A DNA stretch of 64,000 nt from Bog-756 sp963813525 (GTDB lineage Bacteria > Actinomycetota > Acidimicrobiia > Acidimicrobiales > RAAP-2), in NCBI GenBank assembly GCA_963813525.1, contig CAWEZI010000005.1:1240001-1304000 (forward strand). Direction: 5' to 3'. Shown piece after piece: positions 35,796-42,899 of the stretch (positions within the stretch are counted from its first letter, which is position 1; every line of letters begins with the position of its first letter). The translations under genes and the position numbers were made by a program. The notes beneath the pieces were generated by a model. The model was not told the origin of the DNA. It did no database searches and saw nothing but the letters and a program-made list of their open reading frames with translations.

Positions 35796-37451
35796 TTGGC
35801 CGATGCCTTAGCAGTGACCTCCGCTTCCAGATATTCCCGTCCGCGCTCACGATGCAGCTATGTGGGGCCGTTCGGGCGACGAGCGCCCGGAATCCCGATC
35901 TCGGGTGCAGGCTGGGTTCGACAGGCGGCCGCTGGGTTCGCCGCTGGGTTCGCTGTTATGTTGGTCGCCGCGCTCGTGCCGACCGTGGCGTTCGCAAGTC
36001 CAGTCGGTGCCCCCGGCTCATCGACCTTCGCGGTTCCGGGTGGCCCGTACCCGTTTGTCGTGCCTGTTGGTGTGACGACCGTGCACGTGGTGGCGGTCGG
36101 CGGAACGGGTGGCTCCTTGGAGATACCCGGTCAACCCGTCGGAGGTAGAGGGGCGGTCGTCAGTGCGGATCTGTCGGTTGCCCCGGGTTCGACTTTGGAT
36201 GTATTCGTAGCGGGGAACGGAGGAGTGGGAGCGGCCGGCATAAACGGGGGTGGGATCCCCAGGGGTGGCAATCCGTTGGGCGGCGGCGGTGGCAGTTCGG
36301 ATATCCGACCGGAGGGTGGGTCACTCGCCTCACGCCTTCTGGTCGCGGCAGGCGGCGGCGGCGGTTCAGCTTTCGCTGACGGTGGCGCAGCCGGCCAACC
36401 CGGCAACATAGGCGGTAACTGTCCGGACCCGGCAGCCACACCGGGTAGTCAGACTGCCGGAGGTACCGGCAGTCTGAACACCTGCGATCACGGTGATGGC
36501 GAGCCAGGCCTCAATGGCACATTCGGCATCGGAGGGGCGTCCGGGTACCGAATCAGTGGCAATGACAACGGCGGCGCTGGCGGCGGCGGTTGGTATGGCG
36601 GTGGGGGTGGCAATGGGTATGGCGGCGGTGCAGGCGGCTCGAACCTCGTGCCCGCTGGAGGAACCGCTTCGACGGATACGACAGGTGAGCCGAAGGTCAC
36701 GATCAGCTATTCTCCCGCAGCTCTTGCGGGGGGCTCTCGTCTGGCTGTCACGCCCGACGAGTCCGGTTGGTGCGTCCTCAACAACAACGGCACGGTTACC
36801 GCTTATGGTGACGCCACCGACTACGGCTCTCCCGCCTCCCAAGGTGTGCATCTCAACAAGCCGGCAGTGGGGATCGCCTCCACTCCGGACGGGCATGGCT
36901 ACTGGATCGTCGCATCTGACGGGGGAGTGTTCACCTACGGTGACGCTGGCTTCTACGGCTCGGCCAGCAACATCCACCTCAACGAGCCGATCGTCGGGGT
37001 GACCTCCACTCCGGACGGACGTGGCTACTGGCTCGTTGCATCTGACGGCGGCATCTTTGCCTACGGCGACGCCCGGTTTTACGGTTCGGCCGGAAACATC
37101 CATCTCAACCAGCCGATCGTCGGACTGAGCTCCACTGCTGACGGACGTGGCTACTGGTTGGTAGCGGCCGACGGCGGCATCTTCACCTACGGCGACGCCC
37201 GGTTTTACGGTTCGGCGGGAAACGTCCATCTCAACCAGCCGATCGTCGGACTGACCCGTACCCTCGACGGGCATGGCTACTGGATGGTGGCAACGGATGG
37301 CGGCATTTTCGCCTACGGCGACGCCACGTTCTATGGCTCGCTTGGTGGTGTCCCCGAGAGCATCCCCGTCATCGGTCTCGTCGTCAATCCTTCCGAGGCG
37401 GGCTACAAGATCGTCAACGCTTCGGGAACGCCAACGCATTTCGGTCCCTAG
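35796..37451 (+). CDS. secreted Gly-rich protein with GYW/DGG beta-propeller repeats
   Basis: About 551 aa. A long basic N region precedes a hydrophobic signal (AAAGFAAGFAVMLVAALVPTVAFA). Residues about 70-300 form a glycine-rich domain (GGGGGSSDIRPEGG, YGGGGGNGYGGGAGG) like Gly-rich adhesive or bacterial 'receptor' domains. The C-terminal part has 42-residue repeats (GHGYWIVASDGGVFTYGDAGFYGS) at an exact 126-bp spacing, a motif frequent in actinobacterial and especially Acidimicrobiia secreted proteins. A surface or extracellular binding role is likely. The start is uncertain: TTG 35796 after GGGGGG. The whole gene lies between two imperfect direct repeats. Confidence 0.7.
   Translation: MADALAVTSASRYSRPRSRCSYVGPFGRRAPGIPISGAGWVRQAAAGFAAGFAVMLVAALVPTVAFASPVGAPGSSTFAVPGGPYPFVVPVGVTTVHVVAVGGTGGSLEIPGQPVGGRGAVVSADLSVAPGSTLDVFVAGNGGVGAAGINGGGIPRGGNPLGGGGGSSDIRPEGGSLASRLLVAAGGGGGSAFADGGAAGQPGNIGGNCPDPAATPGSQTAGGTGSLNTCDHGDGEPGLNGTFGIGGASGYRISGNDNGGAGGGGWYGGGGGNGYGGGAGGSNLVPAGGTASTDTTGEPKVTISYSPAALAGGSRLAVTPDESGWCVLNNNGTVTAYGDATDYGSPASQGVHLNKPAVGIASTPDGHGYWIVASDGGVFTYGDAGFYGSASNIHLNEPIVGVTSTPDGRGYWLVASDGGIFAYGDARFYGSAGNIHLNQPIVGLSSTADGRGYWLVAADGGIFTYGDARFYGSAGNVHLNQPIVGLTRTLDGHGYWMVATDGGIFAYGDATFYGSLGGVPESIPVIGLVVNPSEAGYKIVNASGTPTHFGP
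36860..37360 (+). repeat. 126-bp coding tandem repeats (GYW units)
   Basis: GGCTACTGG recurs at 36897, 37023, 37149 and 37275, exactly 126 bp apart, encoding 42-residue propeller-like units. The second and third units share long identical stretches around GACGCCCGGTTTTACGG, indicating recent duplication or conversion. Confidence 0.8.
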
Positions 37452-37510
37452 ACGGTTCGATGGGTGCGCTACTCGACAGGGCATCGACGGGTGCGAGGCG
37501 CAGGTGAGAG

Positions 37511-37577
37511 CTGGGAGGCAGGAGTTTCGCGATCCGTAGCCGAGTCCGATGACCACCCTCACACTCCGCCGTGCTGG
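37511..37577. repeat. imperfect direct repeat, right copy
   Basis: Matches 35581-35640 (CTGGGAGGCAGGAGTTTC, then GAGTCCGATGA, then GCCGTGCTGG). In the left copy this DNA is the end of a coding frame; here it is intergenic between convergent genes, so it looks like a duplicated or target-derived fragment rather than a conserved gene. 37452-37636 otherwise holds nothing recognisable. Confidence 0.7.
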
Positions 37578-37636
37578 TCTGCCGTGCCCGAACCCTTAGA
37601 GCGCGCGACTCATGTTGACGGGCACCAACGGCTGAT

Positions 37637-38824
37637 TCAAGAGGGCGCACCGGCGAGGACGGCGAGTATGCCGATCGCCCCCGCTGCGAGTAGGGCGAGC
37701 ACAACTCCTCGCCTGAGGGCCAAGAGCCAGATGGCGGCCATGGCCAGAATGCCAAGCTGCCACAGGTGGGTGAGCTCCTGGCCGAGCGGGATTGCCGAGC
37801 CGGCGATTGCCCCTATCACGGCTGATCCCGCTCCGATGAAGAAGGCCTGCACTCGGGGATCGGTGCGCAGCCGATCGAAATGGCTCGCTCCGGCGATGAT
37901 GAATACGAACGACGGGGCAAACGCCACGCCAGCCGCCAACAGGCCACCCCATAGCCCGCTGGCTGCGTAACCCACGACGGCCACCGTCTGGACCACTGGA
38001 CCAGGTGTGACCTGTCCGAGTGCTACGGCGTTGAGGAACTGGGCTCCCGTCATCCAGTGGTAGGTGATCACGGCATCGTGCTGCATGAGCGGGATGATGA
38101 CGAACCCGCCCCCGTAGGAAAGGGCACCGACCTTGAGGGCCACCCAACAGAGAGCGGCCAGCCCCCCCGTGACAACAGGGAGCGCTGTCATCGGAATCAG
38201 GCCGGGCAGTCCTCGCCGTTCCACCCCTGTACCCCTCGTCCGAATGACGATCTCCACCGCGCCGCAGACGATGAGCACGAGTACCAGGAAAGCTCCGACG
38301 GTGGCGGCGGAGACGCCTCCGGCGAGGAAATACACGATCCAACGCACCTTGACTCCACGTCCCGTTCCGGCCCGTCGCCAGCTTGCGGGCAGAAGGCCCA
38401 GAGCGGCATTGAGGGCGACTGCGGGAACGGCCGCACCGGCCCCGGCGGCCGCACCGAGGACCCATAGAGGTGGATGGGCGGAAAGGAAAAGGCCCGACAG
38501 AGCCAGAATCATGGCCAGGCCGGGGAGGATGAAGCAGAGTCCGCCGATGATGGCCCCGAGGCGCCCACGCAAGCGCCAGGCGCAGTAGATCGCCAGTTGT
38601 GTCGAGGCGGGCCCCGGTAGGAGGTTGGTAGCTGCTATTCCGTCCTCGAAGTCATGTGCCGTGAGCCACGCCCGCTCTTCGACGCACAGCCTTCGGAACA
38701 GAGCGATGTGAGCTGGTGGACCACCGAAGCCGATCAGTCCGATCCGACCCCACTCCCGTACGATCGTGGAGAGCGCCACCGGCGCGTCACGGGGCTCGGA
38801 CACGCTGCTCTCGGGCCGTGGCAA
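37637..38824 (-). CDS. chrA: chromate transporter ChrA
   Basis: About 395 aa with two homologous CHR halves, each about five to six membrane helices. First-half signatures are GFGGPPAHIALFRRLCVEE and TNLLPGPASTQLAIY; second-half signatures are VGALSYGGGFVIIPLM and LGQVTPGPVVQTVAVVGY. It would expel chromate across the membrane. It begins 5 bp after the arsR stop (TTG 38824; GTG 38803 is an alternative), so it is co-transcribed with the ArsR-type regulator, which is unusual because chrA normally follows chrB or stands alone. Confidence 0.9.
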   Translation of the reverse strand: MPRPESSVSEPRDAPVALSTIVREWGRIGLIGFGGPPAHIALFRRLCVEERAWLTAHDFEDGIAATNLLPGPASTQLAIYCAWRLRGRLGAIIGGLCFILPGLAMILALSGLFLSAHPPLWVLGAAAGAGAAVPAVALNAALGLLPASWRRAGTGRGVKVRWIVYFLAGGVSAATVGAFLVLVLIVCGAVEIVIRTRGTGVERRGLPGLIPMTALPVVTGGLAALCWVALKVGALSYGGGFVIIPLMQHDAVITYHWMTGAQFLNAVALGQVTPGPVVQTVAVVGYAASGLWGGLLAAGVAFAPSFVFIIAGASHFDRLRTDPRVQAFFIGAGSAVIGAIAGSAIPLGQELTHLWQLGILAMAAIWLLALRRGVVLALLAAGAIGILAVLAGAPS

Positions 38825-38829
38825 CTCGG

Positions 38830-39180
38830 TCAGGCGTCGATGGCTGCCCGGAGATCGGCGAGCCGGTCACGGTTGAGTGAATACCAGACCCACCGCCCCC
38901 GCTTCTCGCCCTGGACCAGCCCGGCCTCGCTCAGGATCTTCAGGTGGTGGGAGATAGTGGGTTGGGACTTACCGAGCGGATCGACAAAGTCGCAGACGCA
39001 AACCTCGCCGTCTGCGGCGTCAGCCAACATGCTCAGGACCCTCAGTCGGACCGGGTCCGACAACGCGGTGAAACCTGTGGCCAACTCCGCTGCGTCGGCC
39101 GCATCAAGAGGAGCGGACAGAACCGACGGGCAACACTGATCGACTCGTCGGACGCCGATGGCAGAGTCTGTCTTGGGCAT
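38830..39180 (-). CDS. arsR: ArsR/SmtB-family metalloregulator
   Basis: About 116 aa, a winged-helix repressor. Core: FTALSDPVRLRVLSMLADA, the metal-sensing CVCDF (C61, C63) at the start of the recognition region, and the recognition helix SQPTISHHLKILSEAGLVQGEKRGRWVWYSL. An extra CC pair lies at residues 16-17, possibly a further As(III) ligand. ATG 39180 has GGGAGG 9 bp upstream. It is divergent from arsI and upstream of chrA. It should repress both directions until arsenite, or another thiophilic metal, binds. Confidence 0.9.
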   Translation of the reverse strand: MPKTDSAIGVRRVDQCCPSVLSAPLDAADAAELATGFTALSDPVRLRVLSMLADAADGEVCVCDFVDPLGKSQPTISHHLKILSEAGLVQGEKRGRWVWYSLNRDRLADLRAAIDA

Positions 39181-39229
39181 CGGATCGATCCTCCCATTGA
39201 CGAACGTGAATGGGTGCATCATACTCAAC

Positions 39230-39242
39230 CAATCGACGATTG
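39230..39242. promoter_or_regulatory. candidate ArsR operator between arsR and arsI
   Basis: CAATCGACGATTG is a perfect palindrome (6-1-6) in the 83-bp divergent region. It lies about 10 bp upstream of the arsI ribosome-binding site ACGGAGG. Size, symmetry and placement fit an ArsR-family operator; binding is inferred. Confidence 0.55.
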
Positions 39243-39263
39243 TGAATATAACGGAGGTATCTG

Positions 39264-39767
39264 ATGTCCAGAATCCAGCTTGCGCTCAACGTGACCGACA
39301 TCGACTCGGCGGTACGGTTCTACTCCGAGCTGTTCGGTACCGAGCCCGCCAAGCGCCGTCCCGGCTATGCCAACTTTGCCATCGCCGAGCCGCCGTTGAA
39401 ACTGGTCCTCATCGAACGTCCGGCCGACCGGTGCAACGGAGTGGCGGGGGCGCTCAACCACCTGGGGATCGAGGTGGAGACCCCCGATGAGGTCAAAGAC
39501 GCCTCGCGCCGCCTGGCCGAGGCCGGCTTGGCCCCGCGGATCCAAGAGGCCACCACCTGCTGCTACGCCGTCCAGGACAAGGCCTGGGTGAGCGATCCCG
39601 ACGGTGCTCCCTGGGAGGTGTACACGGTGCTCGCCGACGCCACCCAGGCCACGGACATGGGCTGCTCGGCCGAAACGTGCGGCCCGGCCGCCGGACGACC
39701 GGTCACTGTCGGAGTCGAACCGACGGTGATGGGCACAGGGCAGGTTGCACCGGCCACATGCTGCTGA
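39264..39767 (+). CDS. arsI: ArsI/CadI-type VOC metalloenzyme (C-As lyase family)
   Basis: About 167 aa, a vicinal-oxygen-chelate protein with VOC start MSRIQLALNVTDIDSAVRFYSELFG, metal ligands in LNHLGIEV and PWEVYTV, and the substrate motif TTCCYAVQDKAWVSDPDG. Adjacent cysteines C99-C100 and K106 correspond to the As-binding pair and lysine of characterised ArsI enzymes, which cleave the C-As bond of methylarsenite or aromatic arsenicals using Fe(II) and O2. The cysteine-bearing tail (GCSAETCGP, ending TCC) is common in ArsI/CadI relatives. The site ACGGAGG precedes ATG 39264. It overlaps the aquaporin start by 10 bp. Confidence 0.85.
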   Translation: MSRIQLALNVTDIDSAVRFYSELFGTEPAKRRPGYANFAIAEPPLKLVLIERPADRCNGVAGALNHLGIEVETPDEVKDASRRLAEAGLAPRIQEATTCCYAVQDKAWVSDPDGAPWEVYTVLADATQATDMGCSAETCGPAAGRPVTVGVEPTVMGTGQVAPATCC

Positions 39768-40546
39768 GCCGAGCGGCCACATCTCCCCTCCCGGATCCCG
39801 TGCCCGTGACCGATGCCGCCATCTGGAGGCGCGTGTCGGCCGAGTTCCTCGGCAGTGCCTTCCTCGCTGCCGTCGTCATCGGGTCGGGTATTGCCGCCCA
39901 GCAGCTTTCACCGGGCAATACGGGCCTGCAACTGCTGGAAAATGCGGCAGCGACGGGGGCGGGTCTCTACGCCATCATTCTGATGTTCGGCCCCGTGTCG
40001 GGAGCGCACTTCAATCCGGTCGTGTCCTTCGTCGATGCCACCTTCGGCGGGGTCTCGTGGAGGTTGGTGTTGCTCTACCTGCCGGCTCAGGTGGCCGGAT
40101 GCATCGGTGGGGCAGTGGTGGCCAATCTGATGTTCTCCAAGGCCGCGGTCACGCTCTCGACCCACCACCGGGCCACGCCAGCCCACTTCCTGTCGGAGGT
40201 GGTGGCCACGCTCGGTCTGGTCCTGGTGATCTTCTCCCTGGCCCAGAGCGGACGCTCCCGGAGCGCCCCCGCTGCCATCGCCGCCTACATCGCTGCCGCC
40301 TACTTCTTCACCAGCTCGACCAGCTTCGCCAACCCCGCCATCACTGTTGGTCGCGCGTTCTCCAACACCTTTGCCGGGATCGCACCTTCATCGGTCCCCA
40401 GTTTCATCGCCGCCCAGATTGTCGGCGGCATCCTGGCCGTGCTGGTCATCAAGGTGCTCTACCCCGACATCACACAGGTCGAGGCCGCGGATGTCGTCTT
40501 TCCCCACGGCAGCGCAACCGCATCCAGCATCGGCGGACGGACGTGA
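39758..40546 (+). CDS. MIP-family channel, probable arsenite/metalloid aquaglyceroporin
   Basis: About 262 aa with six membrane helices and two NPA-type loops: GAHFNPVVSFVD (NPV replacing NPA) and FANPAITVGRAFSNTFAGI. The FxNPAxTxGR pattern with a hydrophobic NPV loop is typical of the MIP proteins found in ars operons (AqpS type), where the channel lets As(III) leave down its gradient. ATG 39758 overlaps the arsI end, and its stop overlaps the arsC GTG as GTGA. No ArsB or Acr3 pump is present, so efflux here seems to rely on this channel. Confidence 0.88.
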   Translation: MLLSRAATSPLPDPVPVTDAAIWRRVSAEFLGSAFLAAVVIGSGIAAQQLSPGNTGLQLLENAAATGAGLYAIILMFGPVSGAHFNPVVSFVDATFGGVSWRLVLLYLPAQVAGCIGGAVVANLMFSKAAVTLSTHHRATPAHFLSEVVATLGLVLVIFSLAQSGRSRSAPAAIAAYIAAAYFFTSSTSFANPAITVGRAFSNTFAGIAPSSVPSFIAAQIVGGILAVLVIKVLYPDITQVEAADVVFPHGSATASSIGGRT

Positions 40547-40953
40547 CCGACAAGCCAATCGTGCTGTTCCTCTGCGTTCACAACGCCGGACGGAGTCTGG
40601 CGGCCAGTGTCCTGCTTGACCACCACGCCGAGGGCCGGATACAGGTGGAGTCAGCGGGGTCGGAGCCGGGTGACCAGCTCAACCCCTCGGTCGTGGCCCT
40701 CCTGCGAGAACGCGGTCTCGACCCTTCGCACGAGTTCCCCAAGCCGCTGACCGAGGAGACGACCCACACGGCCGATGTCATCGTGACAATGGGCTGCGGT
40801 GATACCTGTCCGGTGTACCCGGGAAAGCGCTACATCGACTGGGAGCTGGACGATCCGGCGGGCAAGCCGGTCGACGAGGTACGACCTTTGGTGGAGGAGA
40901 TCGATCGCAGGGTCAGAGAGTTGCTGGCCGAGCTGATCCCGAGCTCTGCGTAG
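40543..40953 (+). CDS. arsC: arsenate reductase ArsC (LMW phosphatase type)
   Basis: About 136 aa. The P-loop LCVHNAGRSLAA has nucleophile C11 and Arg; resolving cysteines C85 and C89 lie in MGCGDTCPVYPGKRYIDWELDDPAG, with the general-acid aspartates of LDD. This is the thioredoxin/mycothiol-linked class that reduces arsenate to arsenite. Translationally coupled to the aquaporin gene (GTGA), so the As(III) produced can leave through that channel. 40954-41326 downstream carries no gene. Confidence 0.92.
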   Translation: MTDKPIVLFLCVHNAGRSLAASVLLDHHAEGRIQVESAGSEPGDQLNPSVVALLRERGLDPSHEFPKPLTEETTHTADVIVTMGCGDTCPVYPGKRYIDWELDDPAGKPVDEVRPLVEEIDRRVRELLAELIPSSA

Positions 40954-41326
40954 GTAGCGATCGCGGCGAGGCAAAAATGGCGAGCACTGATGTCGCCCCG
41001 ACCACCGGACCGCGCTCAAATTCGAAGAGCCCATCTGTTTGCCTCAGTGAGGAGCACCCCGACGGGGCTCGCTGTATGTACGGCTTTTCGGGTTCAGGGG
41101 GGGTGCGCGGTCGGCGAAAGTGAGCACTCGATGGCAGCAGGACCAGAATGTGGCCCACCGACCCCGTTTGTGGCACCCCCAGGTCATCCTCCGCGGTGAC
41201 CTGGTCGCTGAGCGAGACCGACGGCTGACCGCCCTAGGAGATCGGTTGATGCTGTCGACCATTCGGTGCTACAACCTCGTGCAGGCGGGTGTGCGCAGGC
41301 ACCCCAAGGCGGAGGGTGGTGGTCTC

Positions 41327-42634
41327 GTGACAACGGGATGGAAGAAGTACCTTCGGACGGTTCTGGCTGGATCGCTGCTGTTTGGTGTGCTCACCGCCTC
41401 GCTGGCGGTAGGGGTGCTTCCCGCTTCGGCAGCCTCGGTGGAGGGTACCTTCGCCGTCGGCTCTGCTCCCCTCGGCGTCTCGTCGGATGGGACCCACGTC
41501 TGGGTGGCGAACCCGTTCAGCAACTCGGTGACCGAGATGAATGCCACGACCGGTGCCGTTATCCGGACCATCGCTGCGAACGACGAACCGTGGTCAATCT
41601 CGTCGGACGGCACTCACGTCTGGGTGTCGAACTTAGGGAACAACGAGGGGCCTGAGGGCTCGGTGACTGAACTGAACGCCACCACCGGTGCCGTCATCCA
41701 GTGGGCCATCGATGCCGGCGGCGACCCCATCTCGTCGGATGGGACCCACGTCTGGGTGGCGAACGAGGGCGAAAACATGGTGACCGAGCTCAGCGCCTCG
41801 AACGGGGCGGTGGTCCAGACGATTCCCGTCAGCAACAACCCCTACGCCATCTCCTCGGACGGCACCCACGTCTGGGTAACGAACTGGGGCGACAACATGC
41901 TGACCGAGCTGAGTGCCTCGACCGGGGCTGTAGTACAGACAATTCCTGTGGGCAACGAGCCCTACGCTGTATCGTCGGACGGGACCCACGTCTGGGTGGC
42001 AAACGAAGGCGACAACACGGTGACTGAGTTGAATGCCTCGACCGGGGGGGTGGTCCAGACGATTCCTGTGGGCAATGGGCCCGACGCCATCTCATCGGAC
42101 GGGACCCACGTCTGGGTGTCGAACGAGAGCGACAACACGGTGACCGAGCTCGACGCCTCCACGGGTGCGGTCGTCCAGACCATCGGCGTGGGCAGCGACC
42201 CCCGAGGCGTCTCTTCGTACGGGAGCCACGTCTGGGTGTCGAACGAGGGCGACAACTCGCTGACCGAACTCGCCACAAAAGCCGCAAAGATCGACTCCGT
42301 CAAGGTCACCGGGTCCAATTACGGACCGACGGTCACGATCAAGGGGACTGGCTTTGGCTCTGTACCGGCCGGTGCGGCGTTGACCCCAGGCTGCGGCTCG
42401 TCCGGAAGCGACTACAACTCGGATGAGTTGTACTTCAATGACTCCACCGAGTTCTGGCAGGCCGGTTTTCCGGGCAATTGTGTAGGTATCGTCGTGTCGT
42501 CCTACACCAATACCAAGGTCGTTTTCACCTTCGGGAGCACCTATGCCACCAATGGCTGGTTCGTGGATGCGCACGACAGGGTCACTGTGGGCGTGTCCGG
42601 GGCAACCAAAACCGTGACACTGCACACCGTCTGA
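41327..42634 (+). CDS. secreted YVTN-type beta-propeller protein
   Basis: About 435 aa. GTG 41327 follows GGAGGGTGG. The signal is WKKYLRTVLAGSLLFGVLTASLAVGVLPASAAS. Seven propeller blades with the motif SSDGTHVWVANEGDNTVTELNASTGAVVQTIPVG follow (about 40 residues each). A C-terminal IPT-like or all-beta domain with two cysteines (KVTGSNYGPTVTIKGTGFGS) ends the protein. YVTN propellers are usually surface-layer or adhesive proteins. The upstream frame from 41120 looks non-coding. Confidence 0.8.
   Translation: MTTGWKKYLRTVLAGSLLFGVLTASLAVGVLPASAASVEGTFAVGSAPLGVSSDGTHVWVANPFSNSVTEMNATTGAVIRTIAANDEPWSISSDGTHVWVSNLGNNEGPEGSVTELNATTGAVIQWAIDAGGDPISSDGTHVWVANEGENMVTELSASNGAVVQTIPVSNNPYAISSDGTHVWVTNWGDNMLTELSASTGAVVQTIPVGNEPYAVSSDGTHVWVANEGDNTVTELNASTGGVVQTIPVGNGPDAISSDGTHVWVSNESDNTVTELDASTGAVVQTIGVGSDPRGVSSYGSHVWVSNEGDNSLTELATKAAKIDSVKVTGSNYGPTVTIKGTGFGSVPAGAALTPGCGSSGSDYNSDELYFNDSTEFWQAGFPGNCVGIVVSSYTNTKVVFTFGSTYATNGWFVDAHDRVTVGVSGATKTVTLHTV
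41460..42260 (+). repeat. 120-bp coding repeats of the YVTN propeller
   Basis: CACGTCTGGGT recurs at 41495, 41615, 41747, 41867, 41987, 42107 and 42227. Spacing is 120 bp except for one 132-bp unit with a four-codon insertion (GPEG). Confidence 0.85.
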
Positions 42635-42780
42635 GGTCTCACCGCCCGAGTCAAGGCGCTATGCCGGGGTGTTCCCCTGATACCGGCGTGACCCTTCCTC
42701 CATAGGTTCGTCTGTCCACGATGTTCCGCGACATCACACGAGTGCGCACGGGCGTCGGTCCTGCACAGCGGGGCGTAGGC

Positions 42781-42807
42781 CGAGCTCGAGGCGCGCGCCT
42801 CGGCTCG
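42781..42807. terminator. strong bidirectional hairpin between convergent genes
   Basis: CGAGGCGCGCGCCTCG is a perfect 16-bp palindrome, extended by CGAGC/GCTCG with a single-T bulge, giving a 13-bp stem. It lies between the YVTN gene (end 42634) and the EF-G-like gene (minus, end 42900), so it probably stops transcription from both sides. No gene is visible in 42635-42899. Confidence 0.6.
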
Positions 42808-42899
42808 ATCGACTTCTCGTCTGCCGAAGCGGGCACCACCCCTTGATGCTGGGCTCTCTCACCGCGGAGGCTCTACTCCGGCGGTCCGGTCCCGTCGGG

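Noticed and set aside
36860..42260. CRISPR arrays suggested by regular repeats at 36.9 and 41.5 kb
   Set aside because: Repeats are multiples of three (126 and 120 bp), lie within open frames and encode propeller blades; there are no variable spacers or cas genes.
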